Shown here: piece after piece, positions 45,867-54,183 of the stretch
Layout of the letters: every line of letters begins with the position of its first letter
How positions within the stretch are numbered: position 1 is the stretch's first letter
From: Motilibacter rhizosphaerae
GTDB lineage: Bacteria > Actinomycetota > Actinomycetes > Motilibacterales > Motilibacteraceae
NCBI RefSeq assembly: GCF_004216915.1
Contig: NZ_SGXD01000004.1
Coordinates: 248,001-312,000, forward strand
Reading direction: 5' to 3'
Length of the DNA: 64,000 nucleotides
Translations under genes and position numbers: made by a program
The notes under the pieces: generated by a model
Seen by the model: the letters and a program-made list of their open reading frames with translations, nothing else
Told to the model about the DNA's origin: nothing
Database searches by the model: none

Positions 45867-47123
45867 TCACCCGCGTCCGGGCCCCCGGTCGTGCCGCACC
45901 AGCGCGGCGGGCCGCACCGCCCCTGACCCGAACCGCGCCGCCGCCCGGTCCGCCGCGCGCTCCGCGTCCCGCCAGCTCGTCGGGCGCCCGCCTCCCCTCA
46001 CCTCGAGCACGAGCTGGCGCGGGGCGACCGCGACGTCGACCAGCCCCTCGACGCGCACCCCGACGAGCCGGATCCGCGCGCGCTGGAGCCCGAGCGCCTC
46101 GTACAGCCCGCGGGCCGTCGAGTAGACCTCCTGCGCGACGTCGGTGCTCTCCTTCAGCGTCCGGGAGCGGGTGATGGTGGTGAAGTCGGCGAACCGCACC
46201 TTGAGCACGACCGTGCGCCCGGCGGTCCCCGTCGCCCGCAGGCGCTCCGCGGTGCGGGTGGAGAGCCGGAGCAGCTCGCGGACGATGACGTCGGGGTCGT
46301 CGACGTCGTGCCCGAACGTCTCCTCCGCCCCCGTGCTGCGCTCGGGCTCGCTGGCGACGACCGGCCGCTGGTCCCGGCCCCACGCCAGCGCGTGCAGGTG
46401 CGGACCGGCGGTCGGGCCGAGCGCCCGGCGCAGCGTCTCGACCGGGACGTGGGCGAGCTCCCCGACGGTCTGCAGCCCCAGCCGCTGGAGCACCTCCGCG
46501 GTCCGCTCCCCCACGCCCCACAGCGCCCCGACGGGGAGGGGGTGCAGGAACGCGAGGACGCCGTCGCGCGGCACGACGAGCAGGCCGTCGGGCTTCGCCG
46601 CCGTCGAGGCGAGCTTCGCCACCATCTTCGTCGGCGCCACCCCCACCGAGCACGGCACGCCCTGCTCGTCGGCCACCCGGTCGCGGAGGAGCTGGGCGAT
46701 CCGCACCGGGCTGCCGAGCCGGCGCCGGGCGCCGGACACGTCGAGGAACGCCTCGTCCAGCGAGAGCGGCTCGACGATCGGGGTGATCGTGCGGAAGAGC
46801 TCCATCACCCCCGCCGAGACGCGGGCGTAGTCGTCGTGGTCCGGCGGCAGGAACGTCGCCCCCGGGCACAGCCGCCGGGCGCGCGACACCGGCATCGCCG
46901 AGCGCACCCCGTGGGCCCGCGCCTCGTAGGTCGCCGAGAGCACGACGCCCCGCGTGCCCGTGCCGCCGATGACCACGGGCGTCCCCTGCAGCTCCGGGTG
47001 GCGCAGCAGCGTCACCGAGGCGAAGAAGGCGTCCATGTCGACGTGGAGCACCGAGCAGCCCGTGTCGTCGGGGAGCCCGTCCCGCCCGCTCGGGCGCGGG
47101 AGGGCCCCGCTGCGCGCGCTCAC
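45867..47123 (-). CDS. dinB: DNA polymerase IV (Y-family, DinB)
   Basis: This 418-residue translesion DNA polymerase has the metal-binding residues intact: Asp29 and Asp31 (HVDMDAFFAS) and Asp123/Glu124 (PLSLDEAFLD). The fingers/palm motifs CSVGVAPTKMVAKLAS and WGVGERTAEVLQRLGL and the little-finger domain are present. Because the catalytic residues are intact it is a true polymerase and not the inactive ImuB type. It is the last gene of a cluster with dnaE2 and is probably induced by DNA damage. The GTG at 47123 is 30 bases after the methyltransferase stop. Confidence 0.94.
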   Translation of the reverse strand: MSARSGALPRPSGRDGLPDDTGCSVLHVDMDAFFASVTLLRHPELQGTPVVIGGTGTRGVVLSATYEARAHGVRSAMPVSRARRLCPGATFLPPDHDDYARVSAGVMELFRTITPIVEPLSLDEAFLDVSGARRRLGSPVRIAQLLRDRVADEQGVPCSVGVAPTKMVAKLASTAAKPDGLLVVPRDGVLAFLHPLPVGALWGVGERTAEVLQRLGLQTVGELAHVPVETLRRALGPTAGPHLHALAWGRDQRPVVASEPERSTGAEETFGHDVDDPDVIVRELLRLSTRTAERLRATGTAGRTVVLKVRFADFTTITRSRTLKESTDVAQEVYSTARGLYEALGLQRARIRLVGVRVEGLVDVAVAPRQLVLEVRGGGRPTSWRDAERAADRAAARFGSGAVRPAALVRHDRGPGRG

Positions 47124-47153
47124 CGCGGGCGTCCGCGGGAGGTCGCGCAGGCG

Positions 47154-47915
47154 TCAGGCGCGGGCGAGCAGGTGGATCTGGGTCGCCACGGCGAGGAAGG
47201 CGGGGTGCTCGGCCGCGGCGGCCTCGAGCTGCAGGAGGGCCTCGACCGCGCCCGGCTCGCCGTCGACCAGCGCGCCGGGCACGAGGTCGGCGAACACGCG
47301 GACGCCCACGACGTGCACCGGCTCGAGGCCCGCGGAGCGGACGAGCTCCTCGAGCTCCTGCGGGGAGAAGCGGCGCGGCACCGGGTCGCGGTCGCCCCAG
47401 CGCCCCGCGGGGTCGAGCAGGGCCTGCTGCGCCTCGGCGAAGCGCCCGGCGACGGCGCGGGCGAGCACGACCGCCGAGCGGTTGGCGGCGAGCAGGCTGA
47501 GCCTGCCCCCGGGCCGCAGGCAGCGCGCCACGGCCGCCAGGGCCTCGACGGGGTCGTCGACGTGCTCGAGGACCCCGTGGCAGAGCACGAGGTCGGCGCT
47601 GGCCGGCTCGACGACGTCGAGCAGCCCGGCGACGTCGCCCTGGCGCGCGCGCACCCGCCCGGCCAGCCCGTCCAGCGCCGCGGTCTCGGCGACGCGCCGC
47701 TCGAGCGCGGCGAGGGCGTCGGGGCTGGGGTCGACGACGGTGACCGTGTGGCCGAGCGTCGCGAGCGGGACCGCGAAGCCGCCGGTGCCGCCGCCCACGT
47801 CGACGACGTCGAGCGCGCGCCCGTCGGCCTCGTCGAGGACCCCGCGCAGCACGCCCCACACCGCGGCGGAGCGGGTGCGGCTGCGGTCGGGACGCGCGCG
47901 GGGGCTGTCGGGCAC
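47154..47915 (-). CDS. SAM-dependent methyltransferase (SmtA-like)
   Basis: This 253-residue class I methyltransferase has motif I DVVDVGGGTGGFAVPLA, motif II VTVVDPSPDALAAL and motif IV ADLVLCHGVLEHVDDPVEAL, then ARCLRPGGRLSLL. It resembles the SmtA/CmoM type, and CmoM acts on tRNA wobble uridine, but the substrate here cannot be told. The GTG at 47915 follows GGAG at close range. It sits between dnaE2 and dinB on the same strand, and the gap of 79 bases after dnaE2 could contain its own promoter. Confidence 0.85.
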   Translation of the reverse strand: MPDSPRARPDRSRTRSAAVWGVLRGVLDEADGRALDVVDVGGGTGGFAVPLATLGHTVTVVDPSPDALAALERRVAETAALDGLAGRVRARQGDVAGLLDVVEPASADLVLCHGVLEHVDDPVEALAAVARCLRPGGRLSLLAANRSAVVLARAVAGRFAEAQQALLDPAGRWGDRDPVPRRFSPQELEELVRSAGLEPVHVVGVRVFADLVPGALVDGEPGAVEALLQLEAAAAEHPAFLAVATQIHLLARA

Positions 47916-47994
47916 GGCTCCGACCCTAGCCGCTGGCCCCGGGTCGGGCCGGTCGCCCGCGGACCGGTGCCGCGCTGCGCCGCGCGCCCGCGGC

Positions 47995-50900
47995 TCACCA
48001 CCCCGAGCTCCCCTGGCTGGCGTGCCAGAGCTTGCGCGGCGCGCCCTTGGCGGGCTCGCCGGCGGGGGCGATGTCGGCGTACGGCGACTGGCGGAACCCG
48101 CTCGGGTGGACCAGGACGCGCTCGGTGAGCCGGCCCTCCTCGTGCAGGTCGGCGGGGGTGGCGGGGGCGCCCTCGCGCCCGCGCATGCCGCCCGCGCCCG
48201 ACCCGGCGTCCCCGTCGCGCGGCTCGTAGGTGGTCGCGCTCGACCCGACCGGGGGCGCGGCGAGCACCGGACGGCTCGACCGGCTCGCCGCCGCCCCCTC
48301 CACCGCCTGCGGCGTCACGACGGCCGGCGCCCGCAGCAGCGCGTCGACCGCGGCCGTGCCGCCCCGCTCCCAGGCGGCGAACAGCCGGGGCAGCTCCCAG
48401 CAGCCGGTGGCCTGCAGGGAGATCCCGCGCGGCCCGGTGCGCCGGGTGGTGCCGCGGACGACGAGCAGCCACGAGTGGAACAGCGTGGTGGCGTAGCCGA
48501 TCTGCGCGTCCTCGAAGAAGGTCGCGTCGATCGGGCCGGTCGCGTCGTCGAGGGTCACGAAGACGACGCGGCGCCCCGAGCGGACGGGCGGGGTCTGGGT
48601 GGCGACCTTGACCCCCGCGACCAGCACGTCGGAGCGCGTCCGCAGGCCGAGCAGGCCCGTGGAGCGGGTGACGCCGAGCGCGTCGAGCAGCGGGGTGTAG
48701 AAGTCGACGACGTGCCGGCTGGCGTCGAGGCCGAGCACCTCGAGCTCGGCGCGCACCCGCTCGGCCGCGGTCATCTCGGGCAGCCCGCTCGCGGGGGCGC
48801 TCCCCGCGGCGTCCCCGAGGTCGAGCGCGAGCTGCACGTCCTGGTCGGCCGCGCGGGACCCGCGCGACAGCGGTGCCCGCGACTGCCGCCCGGCCAGCTC
48901 GCGCACCCCCGGCGCCGCAGCGGTCGGCGCGGGACCGGGCGGTGCCGTACCGGTCGGTGCGGTGCCGGTCGGTGCGGGGTCGGCGGCCGGTGCGCCGGCG
49001 GCGGAGCGGCGGCCCCGGCGCACCGGCGGCGCGGTGGCGCGCGACCACCGGTCCAGGTCGCCGACCTGGAGCAGCAGGTCGCGCCGCGTGACGCTCCCCC
49101 GGCGCCGCACGGGGGCGGGCGCGCCGATGCCGTAGAGCGAGTCGAAGGCCCCGGCGAGCACCAGCCTCTCGGCGACCGGGCGCGAGACGCGGGCGCGGTG
49201 CCAGAAGTCCGACAGCGTGGCGTACGGGCGGCCGGCGACGATGCGCGCGACCTCGGCGTCGGAGATCCCCTTGACGTCGGCGAGCCCGAGCCGGATGCCG
49301 TGGGCGCGCCCGTCGGGCAGCCCCTCCTCCGGGGCGGGCCGGGGCGGAGCGCCGAGGATGCCCGGCGGCGGCTCGTCGAGGACGCCGACCCGCTCGACGC
49401 GGTACTCCGGGTCGGAGGCGTTGACGTCGAGGGGCAGCACGGCGATGCCGAACTGGCGGGCGTCGTCGAGGATGAGCCGCTTGGGGTACATCCCCGGGTC
49501 GTGCGTCAGCACGCCGGCGAGGAACGCGGCCGGGTGGTGGGCCTTGAGCCACGCGGACTGGTAGGTCGGCAGCGCGAAGGCGGCGGCGTGCGCCTTGCAG
49601 AAGCCGAACGAGGCGAAGGCCACGAGCACGTCCCACACCCGCCGCACGGTCGCCGGGTCGTAGCCGCGGGAGAGCGCGGTCGGTCCGAACCAGCCCTCGA
49701 CCTGCTGCTTGCCCCCGGGGTCGCCCAGGGCCCGGCGCACCTCGTCGGCCTCGGCCAGGGTGCAGCCGGTCATCGTGGCGACGATCTCGAGCACCTGCTC
49801 GTGGAAGACCACGACGCCGTGGGTCGGCTCGAGCACCGGGCGGAGGTCCTCGTGGAGGTAGGTCGCCTCCCGCCAGCCCTGCCGCGCCTGGAGGAACGGC
49901 GTGACCATGTCGCTCTTGACCGGCCCCGGGCGGAACAGCGAGATGTCGATGACGAGGTCGTCGAACGTCTCCGGCGCGAACTTCCCGACGAGCTCGCGCT
50001 GGCCCGGGGACTCGATCTGGAAGCAGCCCAGCGTCCGTGAGGACTGCACCAGCCGGAAGGTCGCGGGGTCGTCGAGCGGGACCTGCTGCTGGTCGTCGAT
50101 GTCGAGGCGGACGCCCTCGACGCGCTCGACCTCGGCCACGGCGTGGGCCATCGCCGACTGCATGCGCACGCCGAGCACGTCGAGCTTGAGCAGCCCCATC
50201 TCCTCGACGTCGTCCTTGTCGAACTGGCTCATGGGGAACCCGAGCCAGCTCGCCTCGACCGGCGTGCGGTCGAGCAGGGTGGCGTCCGAGAGCAGCACCC
50301 CGCACGGGTGCAGCGCGACGTGCCGGGGCAGCCCGTCGAGGCGCTCGACCAGCCGGAGCAGCAGGTCGGTGCGGGCCGGGTCGATGCCGCTCGCCCGCAG
50401 CTCGGGCAGCTCGGCGAGGGCGAGCCGCGCGTCCCGGGCGCGGATGTGCGGGAAGGCCTTGGCCAGGGAGTCGATCTCCGCCGGCGGCAGGCCGAGCGCG
50501 GCGCCGACGTCGCGGACGGCGTGCCGCACGCGGTAGGTGTCGACCATGGAGACGCAGGCGACCCGCTCGGCGCCGAAGCGGTCGAGGATCCGCTCGTAGA
50601 CCTCGGTGCGGCGCGCGGACTCGACGTCGAGGTCGATGTCGGGCAGCTGCGCGCGCAGCGGCGACAGGAAGCGCTCCATGAGCAGGTCGTGGCGCAGCGG
50701 GTCGACCCCCGAGACGCCCAGCAGGTGGTTGACGAGGCTCCCCGCACCCGACCCGCGGGCGGCGCAGCGCACCCCCATCCCGCGGACGAGGTCCACGACG
50801 TCGGCGACGGTGAGGAAGTACGCCGCGAAGCCGAGCCGGGCGATGACCCCCAGCTCGTCGTCGAGGCGCCCGAGCACCGTGCGCGAGGGGGCGGGGTCGC

Positions 50901-52017
50901 GCCGCGCCAGCGCCTGCTCGCACCGCGCCCGGAGCACGCCGTCGGGGTGGAGGGCGCCGGCGCCCAGCGCCGAGGAGGCGTCGAGGACGTCGAGCTCCGG
51001 CAGGTGCGCCACCCCCAGGCCGAGGTCGGCCTTCGGGTCGAGCACGCAGCGCTCGGCGACCCGGCGGGTGGCGGCGAGCAGCCCGCGCCCGTCGTCCCCC
51101 GTCCCGGCGAGGCGCGCGACCTCGGCGGCGACGCGCGCCATCTCCGGGCCGCTCTTGAGCCGGCCCTCGGCGTTGACCCGGTCGACGCTGCGCGCCGCGA
51201 GCGGGACGAGGCGGCGCGCCGAGTCGAGGACGTCGGCCACGGGGGCGTCGTCGGCGTCGAGGTAGCGCACCGCGTTGGCCAGCACCGCGGGGACGCCCTC
51301 CTCCGCGGCGAGCGCGAGCAGGCGCGCGGCGCGCGCGCTGTCGCCGGGACCGCGGTGCGAGCAGACCTCGACCGACAGGCTCCCCGGGGGGAGCGCGGCG
51401 CGCCAGCGCCGGAGCAGCTCGCGCGCGAGGTCCGCGCGCTGCCGCTCGACCGCGCGGGCGACGTCGGAGGCCGGGCCGAGCAGCACGTCGAGGCCGCCCT
51501 CGCGGGCGTGCTCGGCCACGAGCTCCAGCGTGGTGACCGGGCGGCCGCGCTCCCCGCGCAGGTGCGTGGCGGAGACGAGCCGGCACAGCGCGCGCCATCC
51601 CTGCCCGCCGCCGCCGCGGGCGAGCACGACCACCCGCGGGTGGCGGGGGTCCACCTCGGCCCCGCCGCGGGCTGGCGACCGGCGGGCGGTGCGCGCACCG
51701 GCGGCACCGGCGGCACCGGCCGGACCGCGGGCACCTGTCCCACCGCGGGCACCGGCGGCACCGGCGCGCTCGGGCAGCGGGAGCGCCTCCACGGCGAGGT
51801 CGACGCCGAGGACCGGCCGCACGCCGGCCGAGCGGCAGGCGCGCACGAAGCGGACGGCGCCGTAGGTGCCGTCGCGGTCGGTGAGCGCGAGCACGTCCAT
51901 CCCCAGCCCGGCCGCCCGCTCGACGAGGGCGGCGGGGGTCGCCGTGCCGTGGCGCAGCGACCAGCCGGAGGCGACGTGGAGGTGGACGAAGGGGTCCGTG
52001 GGCACCGCGTCACGCAC
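47995..52017 (-). CDS. dnaE2: error-prone DNA polymerase III alpha subunit DnaE2
   Basis: DnaE2 is the C-family polymerase of damage-induced mutagenesis. The 1340-residue protein has an N-terminal PHP domain (FVHLHVASGWSLRHG), the polymerase core with metal-binding Asp residues in PDIDLD (460-464), GLLKLDVLG, FQIESPGQRE and FGFCKAHAAAFA. The C-terminal OB-fold and the final VHPSGFRQSPYADI segment are those of DnaE2 and not DnaE1. Two low-complexity inserts stand out: Ala/Gly-rich residues 85-122 in the PHP domain and a Pro/Thr/Ala stretch near residue 985. The GTG at 52017 overlaps the upstream HEPN gene by 8 bases. Confidence 0.95.
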   Translation of the reverse strand: MRDAVPTDPFVHLHVASGWSLRHGTATPAALVERAAGLGMDVLALTDRDGTYGAVRFVRACRSAGVRPVLGVDLAVEALPLPERAGAAGARGGTGARGPAGAAGAAGARTARRSPARGGAEVDPRHPRVVVLARGGGGQGWRALCRLVSATHLRGERGRPVTTLELVAEHAREGGLDVLLGPASDVARAVERQRADLARELLRRWRAALPPGSLSVEVCSHRGPGDSARAARLLALAAEEGVPAVLANAVRYLDADDAPVADVLDSARRLVPLAARSVDRVNAEGRLKSGPEMARVAAEVARLAGTGDDGRGLLAATRRVAERCVLDPKADLGLGVAHLPELDVLDASSALGAGALHPDGVLRARCEQALARRDPAPSRTVLGRLDDELGVIARLGFAAYFLTVADVVDLVRGMGVRCAARGSGAGSLVNHLLGVSGVDPLRHDLLMERFLSPLRAQLPDIDLDVESARRTEVYERILDRFGAERVACVSMVDTYRVRHAVRDVGAALGLPPAEIDSLAKAFPHIRARDARLALAELPELRASGIDPARTDLLLRLVERLDGLPRHVALHPCGVLLSDATLLDRTPVEASWLGFPMSQFDKDDVEEMGLLKLDVLGVRMQSAMAHAVAEVERVEGVRLDIDDQQQVPLDDPATFRLVQSSRTLGCFQIESPGQRELVGKFAPETFDDLVIDISLFRPGPVKSDMVTPFLQARQGWREATYLHEDLRPVLEPTHGVVVFHEQVLEIVATMTGCTLAEADEVRRALGDPGGKQQVEGWFGPTALSRGYDPATVRRVWDVLVAFASFGFCKAHAAAFALPTYQSAWLKAHHPAAFLAGVLTHDPGMYPKRLILDDARQFGIAVLPLDVNASDPEYRVERVGVLDEPPPGILGAPPRPAPEEGLPDGRAHGIRLGLADVKGISDAEVARIVAGRPYATLSDFWHRARVSRPVAERLVLAGAFDSLYGIGAPAPVRRRGSVTRRDLLLQVGDLDRWSRATAPPVRRGRRSAAGAPAADPAPTGTAPTGTAPPGPAPTAAAPGVRELAGRQSRAPLSRGSRAADQDVQLALDLGDAAGSAPASGLPEMTAAERVRAELEVLGLDASRHVVDFYTPLLDALGVTRSTGLLGLRTRSDVLVAGVKVATQTPPVRSGRRVVFVTLDDATGPIDATFFEDAQIGYATTLFHSWLLVVRGTTRRTGPRGISLQATGCWELPRLFAAWERGGTAAVDALLRAPAVVTPQAVEGAAASRSSRPVLAAPPVGSSATTYEPRDGDAGSGAGGMRGREGAPATPADLHEEGRLTERVLVHPSGFRQSPYADIAPAGEPAKGAPRKLWHASQGSSGW

Positions 52018-52468
52018 CCGGGAGCGGGCGGGGCACGCCCAGCGCGTCCTCGACGACGGCGAGGAAGGCCGCGCCGTCGCGGAGCAGGTCGTCAGCGTCG
52101 CGCTCGGAGACGCTGCGGCGCAGGCCGGCCTCCGCGGCGGCGCGCTTCGCGGCGCCCGCGGCGAAGAAGGCGGCCCACTCCTGCATCTCCGGGGCCACCC
52201 CGGCCAGCAGGTCCCACGCGCTGCGCACGCGGCGCCGGCCGTCGGGCCGCGCGCGGACGGCGAGGACCGCCGCCGCGGCGTGCAGCGCGCCGCGGTGGGC
52301 GGCGGCGTAGCGCTCCGCGGGCACGGCCGCGCCGCGCGCGGCGGCGAGGTCGCGGTGGGCGGCCGCGACGAGATCGAGCGCGCCGCCCGGCACGGGGGCC
52401 CCGGAGGGCCGGGGGGCGCGGGTGCCGCTGGACGGGCGGGAGGGGGAGGTCGTGGCGGTGGGGGCCAT
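52010..52468 (-). CDS. SAV_6107 family HEPN-domain protein
   Basis: The 152-residue protein has a Pro/Ser-rich N-terminus and an all-helical core with AERYAAAHRGALHAAAAVLAVRARP and VRSAWDLLAGVAPEMQEWAAFFAAGA, the actinobacterial SAV_6107 HEPN family. It lies between DUF6504 and dnaE2 and is coupled to dnaE2 by overlap. HEPN folds are often RNases or nucleic-acid-binding helpers; the R-x4-6-H active site typical of HEPN RNases is not clear here, so a structural role with the polymerase is as likely. The ATG at 52468 follows GGGGAG. Confidence 0.85.
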   Translation of the reverse strand: MAPTATTSPSRPSSGTRAPRPSGAPVPGGALDLVAAAHRDLAAARGAAVPAERYAAAHRGALHAAAAVLAVRARPDGRRRVRSAWDLLAGVAPEMQEWAAFFAAGAAKRAAAEAGLRRSVSERDADDLLRDGAAFLAVVEDALGVPRPLPGA

Positions 52469-52480
52469 GGGTCCGCTCCC

Positions 52481-53032
52481 CTAGTCCAGCGCCTGGACGA
52501 GCTGCCAGGAGCCGGGGCCGCACTCGCGCAGGTCGTAGACCCCGCTCCCGGCCCAGCGCCCCGGGCTCGCCTCGACGCGCCAGGTCACGGTCTCCGCCTC
52601 CACGGCCAGCGGCTCCGCCCGCCGCTCGGCGGGGGTCGCGGGGGCGGCGGGAGCAGAGGGGTCCGCAGCGGGAGCAGCGGGAGCAGCGGGAGCAGGGGCC
52701 GCAGCGGGCAGCGCGTCGACCCGCTCGCCGCGCGCCAGCTCGGCCGCCGGGCTGCGCCACCAGGGGCTGGTCTCCACCCAGCACGAGAGCACGTCGCGCA
52801 CGAGGTAGAGCCGCCCCCTCCAGAGGAACTGCTCCGGCACCGCCGCTCCCGCGGCCGGCACCGCCGGGCGTCCTGCGGACGGTGCTGCCGGGTGTCCTGC
52901 GGACGGTGCTGCCGGGTGTCCTGCGGACGGTGCTGCCGGGTGTCCTGCGGACGGTGCTGCCGGGTGTCCTGCGGACGGTGCCGCCGGGTGTCCGGCTAGG
53001 CGCACCTGCACGGGCTCGTCGTAGCGTCGCAC
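52481..53032 (-). CDS. DUF6504 family protein, first gene of the SOS operon
   Basis: The 183-residue protein opens with RRYDEPVQVRL and has PEQFLWRGRLYLVRDVLSCWVETSPWW in the middle and a final GVYDLRECGPGSWQLVQALD, all typical of the DUF6504 family found with actinobacterial dnaE2/dinB. Between the first and second motifs an insert carries five perfect GHPAAPSA octapeptide repeats, and another Ala/Pro-rich stretch lies after WW. Its function is unknown. The GTG at 53032 follows GGGGGAGG. It is the first gene after the SOS box at 53238-53251. Confidence 0.85.
   Translation of the reverse strand: MRRYDEPVQVRLAGHPAAPSAGHPAAPSAGHPAAPSAGHPAAPSAGHPAAPSAGRPAVPAAGAAVPEQFLWRGRLYLVRDVLSCWVETSPWWRSPAAELARGERVDALPAAAPAPAAPAAPAADPSAPAAPATPAERRAEPLAVEAETVTWRVEASPGRWAGSGVYDLRECGPGSWQLVQALD
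52867..52986 (-). repeat. minisatellite: five 24-bp tandem repeats in the DUF6504 gene
   Basis: Five consecutive 24-base units (52867, 52891, 52915, 52939, 52963), each GGTGTCCTGCGGACGGTGCT followed by GCCG with one or two variants, encode GHPAAPSA octapeptides. A partial sixth unit follows. The near-identity suggests recent expansion, and the in-frame length would let copy number change without breaking the gene. Confidence 0.93.
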
Positions 53033-53141
53033 CGGGCCTCCCCCTTCGTCGTGCACGGGCCGCAGCGCGACCGGCGCACCGGCGTGCTGCAGCGGGACCG
53101 CTCGTCGTCCGCGGCGGGGGAAGGCGCCACGGGCGGCGTGC

Positions 53142-53226
53142 CCCGTCCGCCGGCTCCCGCTTCCCCACGGGAGCCGACGGACGGGACGCCAGGACCGGAG
53201 GGTGCAGGTCGAGGTGCACCCTCCGG
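53142..53226 (-). other. two strong hairpins in the leader of the SOS operon
   Basis: Hairpin one pairs 53195-53206 with 53215-53226 (perfect 12-bp stem, 8-base loop). Hairpin two pairs 53142-53159 with 53168-53185 (18-bp stem, one G-T pair, 8-base loop). Both lie between the SOS box and the DUF6504 start, in a 205-base leader. A CTTCCCCC stretch in the same leader could also pair with the gene's GGGGGAGG ribosome site. They could be an attenuator, a sequestering element or a mere insulator. Confidence 0.55.
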
Positions 53227-53237
53227 AGCCCGTCGTC

Positions 53238-53251
53238 CGAACGCGTGTTCG
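53238..53251. promoter_or_regulatory. LexA operator (SOS box) of the dnaE2/dinB operon
   Basis: CGAACGCGTGTTCG matches CGAACRNRYGTTCG at every defined position. It lies 206 bases before the DUF6504 start and upstream of dnaE2 and dinB, which are LexA-controlled in many actinobacteria. The 391-base gap from 53033 to 53424 holds this box, the leader hairpins and the promoter of the divergent crtA-like gene; no gene is seen. Confidence 0.88.
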
Positions 53252-53424
53252 AACAGGACCAGCGTAAGCGGGTGGCCGCCCGTCGCGCAACGCCGGTCGT
53301 GGACCCGCCAGGAGGGGCCCCGGGGGGCCGCCCGTGAGCGCCCCGCCGAGCGCCCCGGGTCGTGCGGGGAGGAGCGCGGCGCCGCCTGGCGGGGGCAGCG
53401 GGGCGGGGCTAGGGTCCGAGCACG

Positions 53425-54183
53425 ATGGAGCCCTCCGCCGCCGTGCCCAGCGGCGCCCCGGCCGCGCCGGGCGCCCCCCACACCACCGTGCACGTCTGGG
53501 GCGTGCGCCCGCGCGACGTCCCGGCGGCGCTGGTCCGGGTGGGCACCGACCGGCGGGTCCTCGGGCGGGCCGTGCGCACCGGGACGACCACCAGCGGCGC
53601 GCCCGCCCCGCTCTTCGCGACCCTGCTCGGCACCTCCTCCGCGGGCTTCCGCCTCGTCGACAGCGACCCGGCGCACTGGGCGCTGCTCGCGACGTGGCCC
53701 GACCGGGAGGCCGCGGAGGCGGGGACGGCCACCGGCCCGTACGCCGCCTGGCGCCGGCTCGCCGTCGAGGAGCTCCGCCTCGACCTGCGCCCGCTCGCGA
53801 GCCGCGGGCGCTGGGGCGGCGCCGCGCCCTTCGGGGACCCCGAGCCCGTGCGGCACGACGGCCCCGTCGCCGCCGTCACCCGCGCCCGGCTGCGGGCGCG
53901 CACCGCGCTGAGCTTCCGCCGCGCGGTGCCCCCGGTGGCGCGCGAGCTCGCCGGCGCCCCGGGCCTGCGGCTGGCGCTCGGCGTCGGCGAGTGGCCGGTG
54001 GGGCTGCAGGGGACGCTCTCGCTGTGGGACGCCAGCCCCTCGCTCGTCGCCTTCGCGGGCCGCACGGCCGCGCACGTGGAGGCGGTGCGGCGGACGGCCG
54101 CCGAGGGCTGGTACGCCGAGGAGCTGTTCGCGCGCTTCGCCGTCCTCGGCGTGGCGGGCACGCTCCACGGGCGCACGCCGTGA
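53425..54183 (+). CDS. CrtA-like spheroidene monooxygenase family protein
   Basis: The 252-residue protein has the features of the CrtA family: HVWGVRPRDVPAALVRVG at the N-terminus, FATLLGTSSAGFR, and the tail KTAAHVEAVRRT-like segment GRTAAHVEAVRRTAAEGWYAEELFARFAV. CrtA adds a keto group next to the methoxy or hydroxy end of acyclic carotenoids. ATG 53425 has no good ribosome site, but TAGGGT at 53410-53415 could be a -10 giving a nearly leaderless mRNA. It overlaps the next gene by GTGA. CrtA-like proteins also occur outside carotenoid pathways, but the neighbours support a carotenoid role. Confidence 0.75.
   Translation: MEPSAAVPSGAPAAPGAPHTTVHVWGVRPRDVPAALVRVGTDRRVLGRAVRTGTTTSGAPAPLFATLLGTSSAGFRLVDSDPAHWALLATWPDREAAEAGTATGPYAAWRRLAVEELRLDLRPLASRGRWGGAAPFGDPEPVRHDGPVAAVTRARLRARTALSFRRAVPPVARELAGAPGLRLALGVGEWPVGLQGTLSLWDASPSLVAFAGRTAAHVEAVRRTAAEGWYAEELFARFAVLGVAGTLHGRTP

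Noticed and set aside
45867-47123. ImuB (inactive Y-family partner of DnaE2)
   Set aside because: All catalytic acidic residues are present (DMD and SLDEAF), so the protein is better called an active DinB polymerase.
52867-52986. CRISPR-like or regulatory tandem repeat
   Set aside because: The 24-base units abut with no spacers and stay in frame inside the DUF6504 gene, so they are a coding minisatellite.
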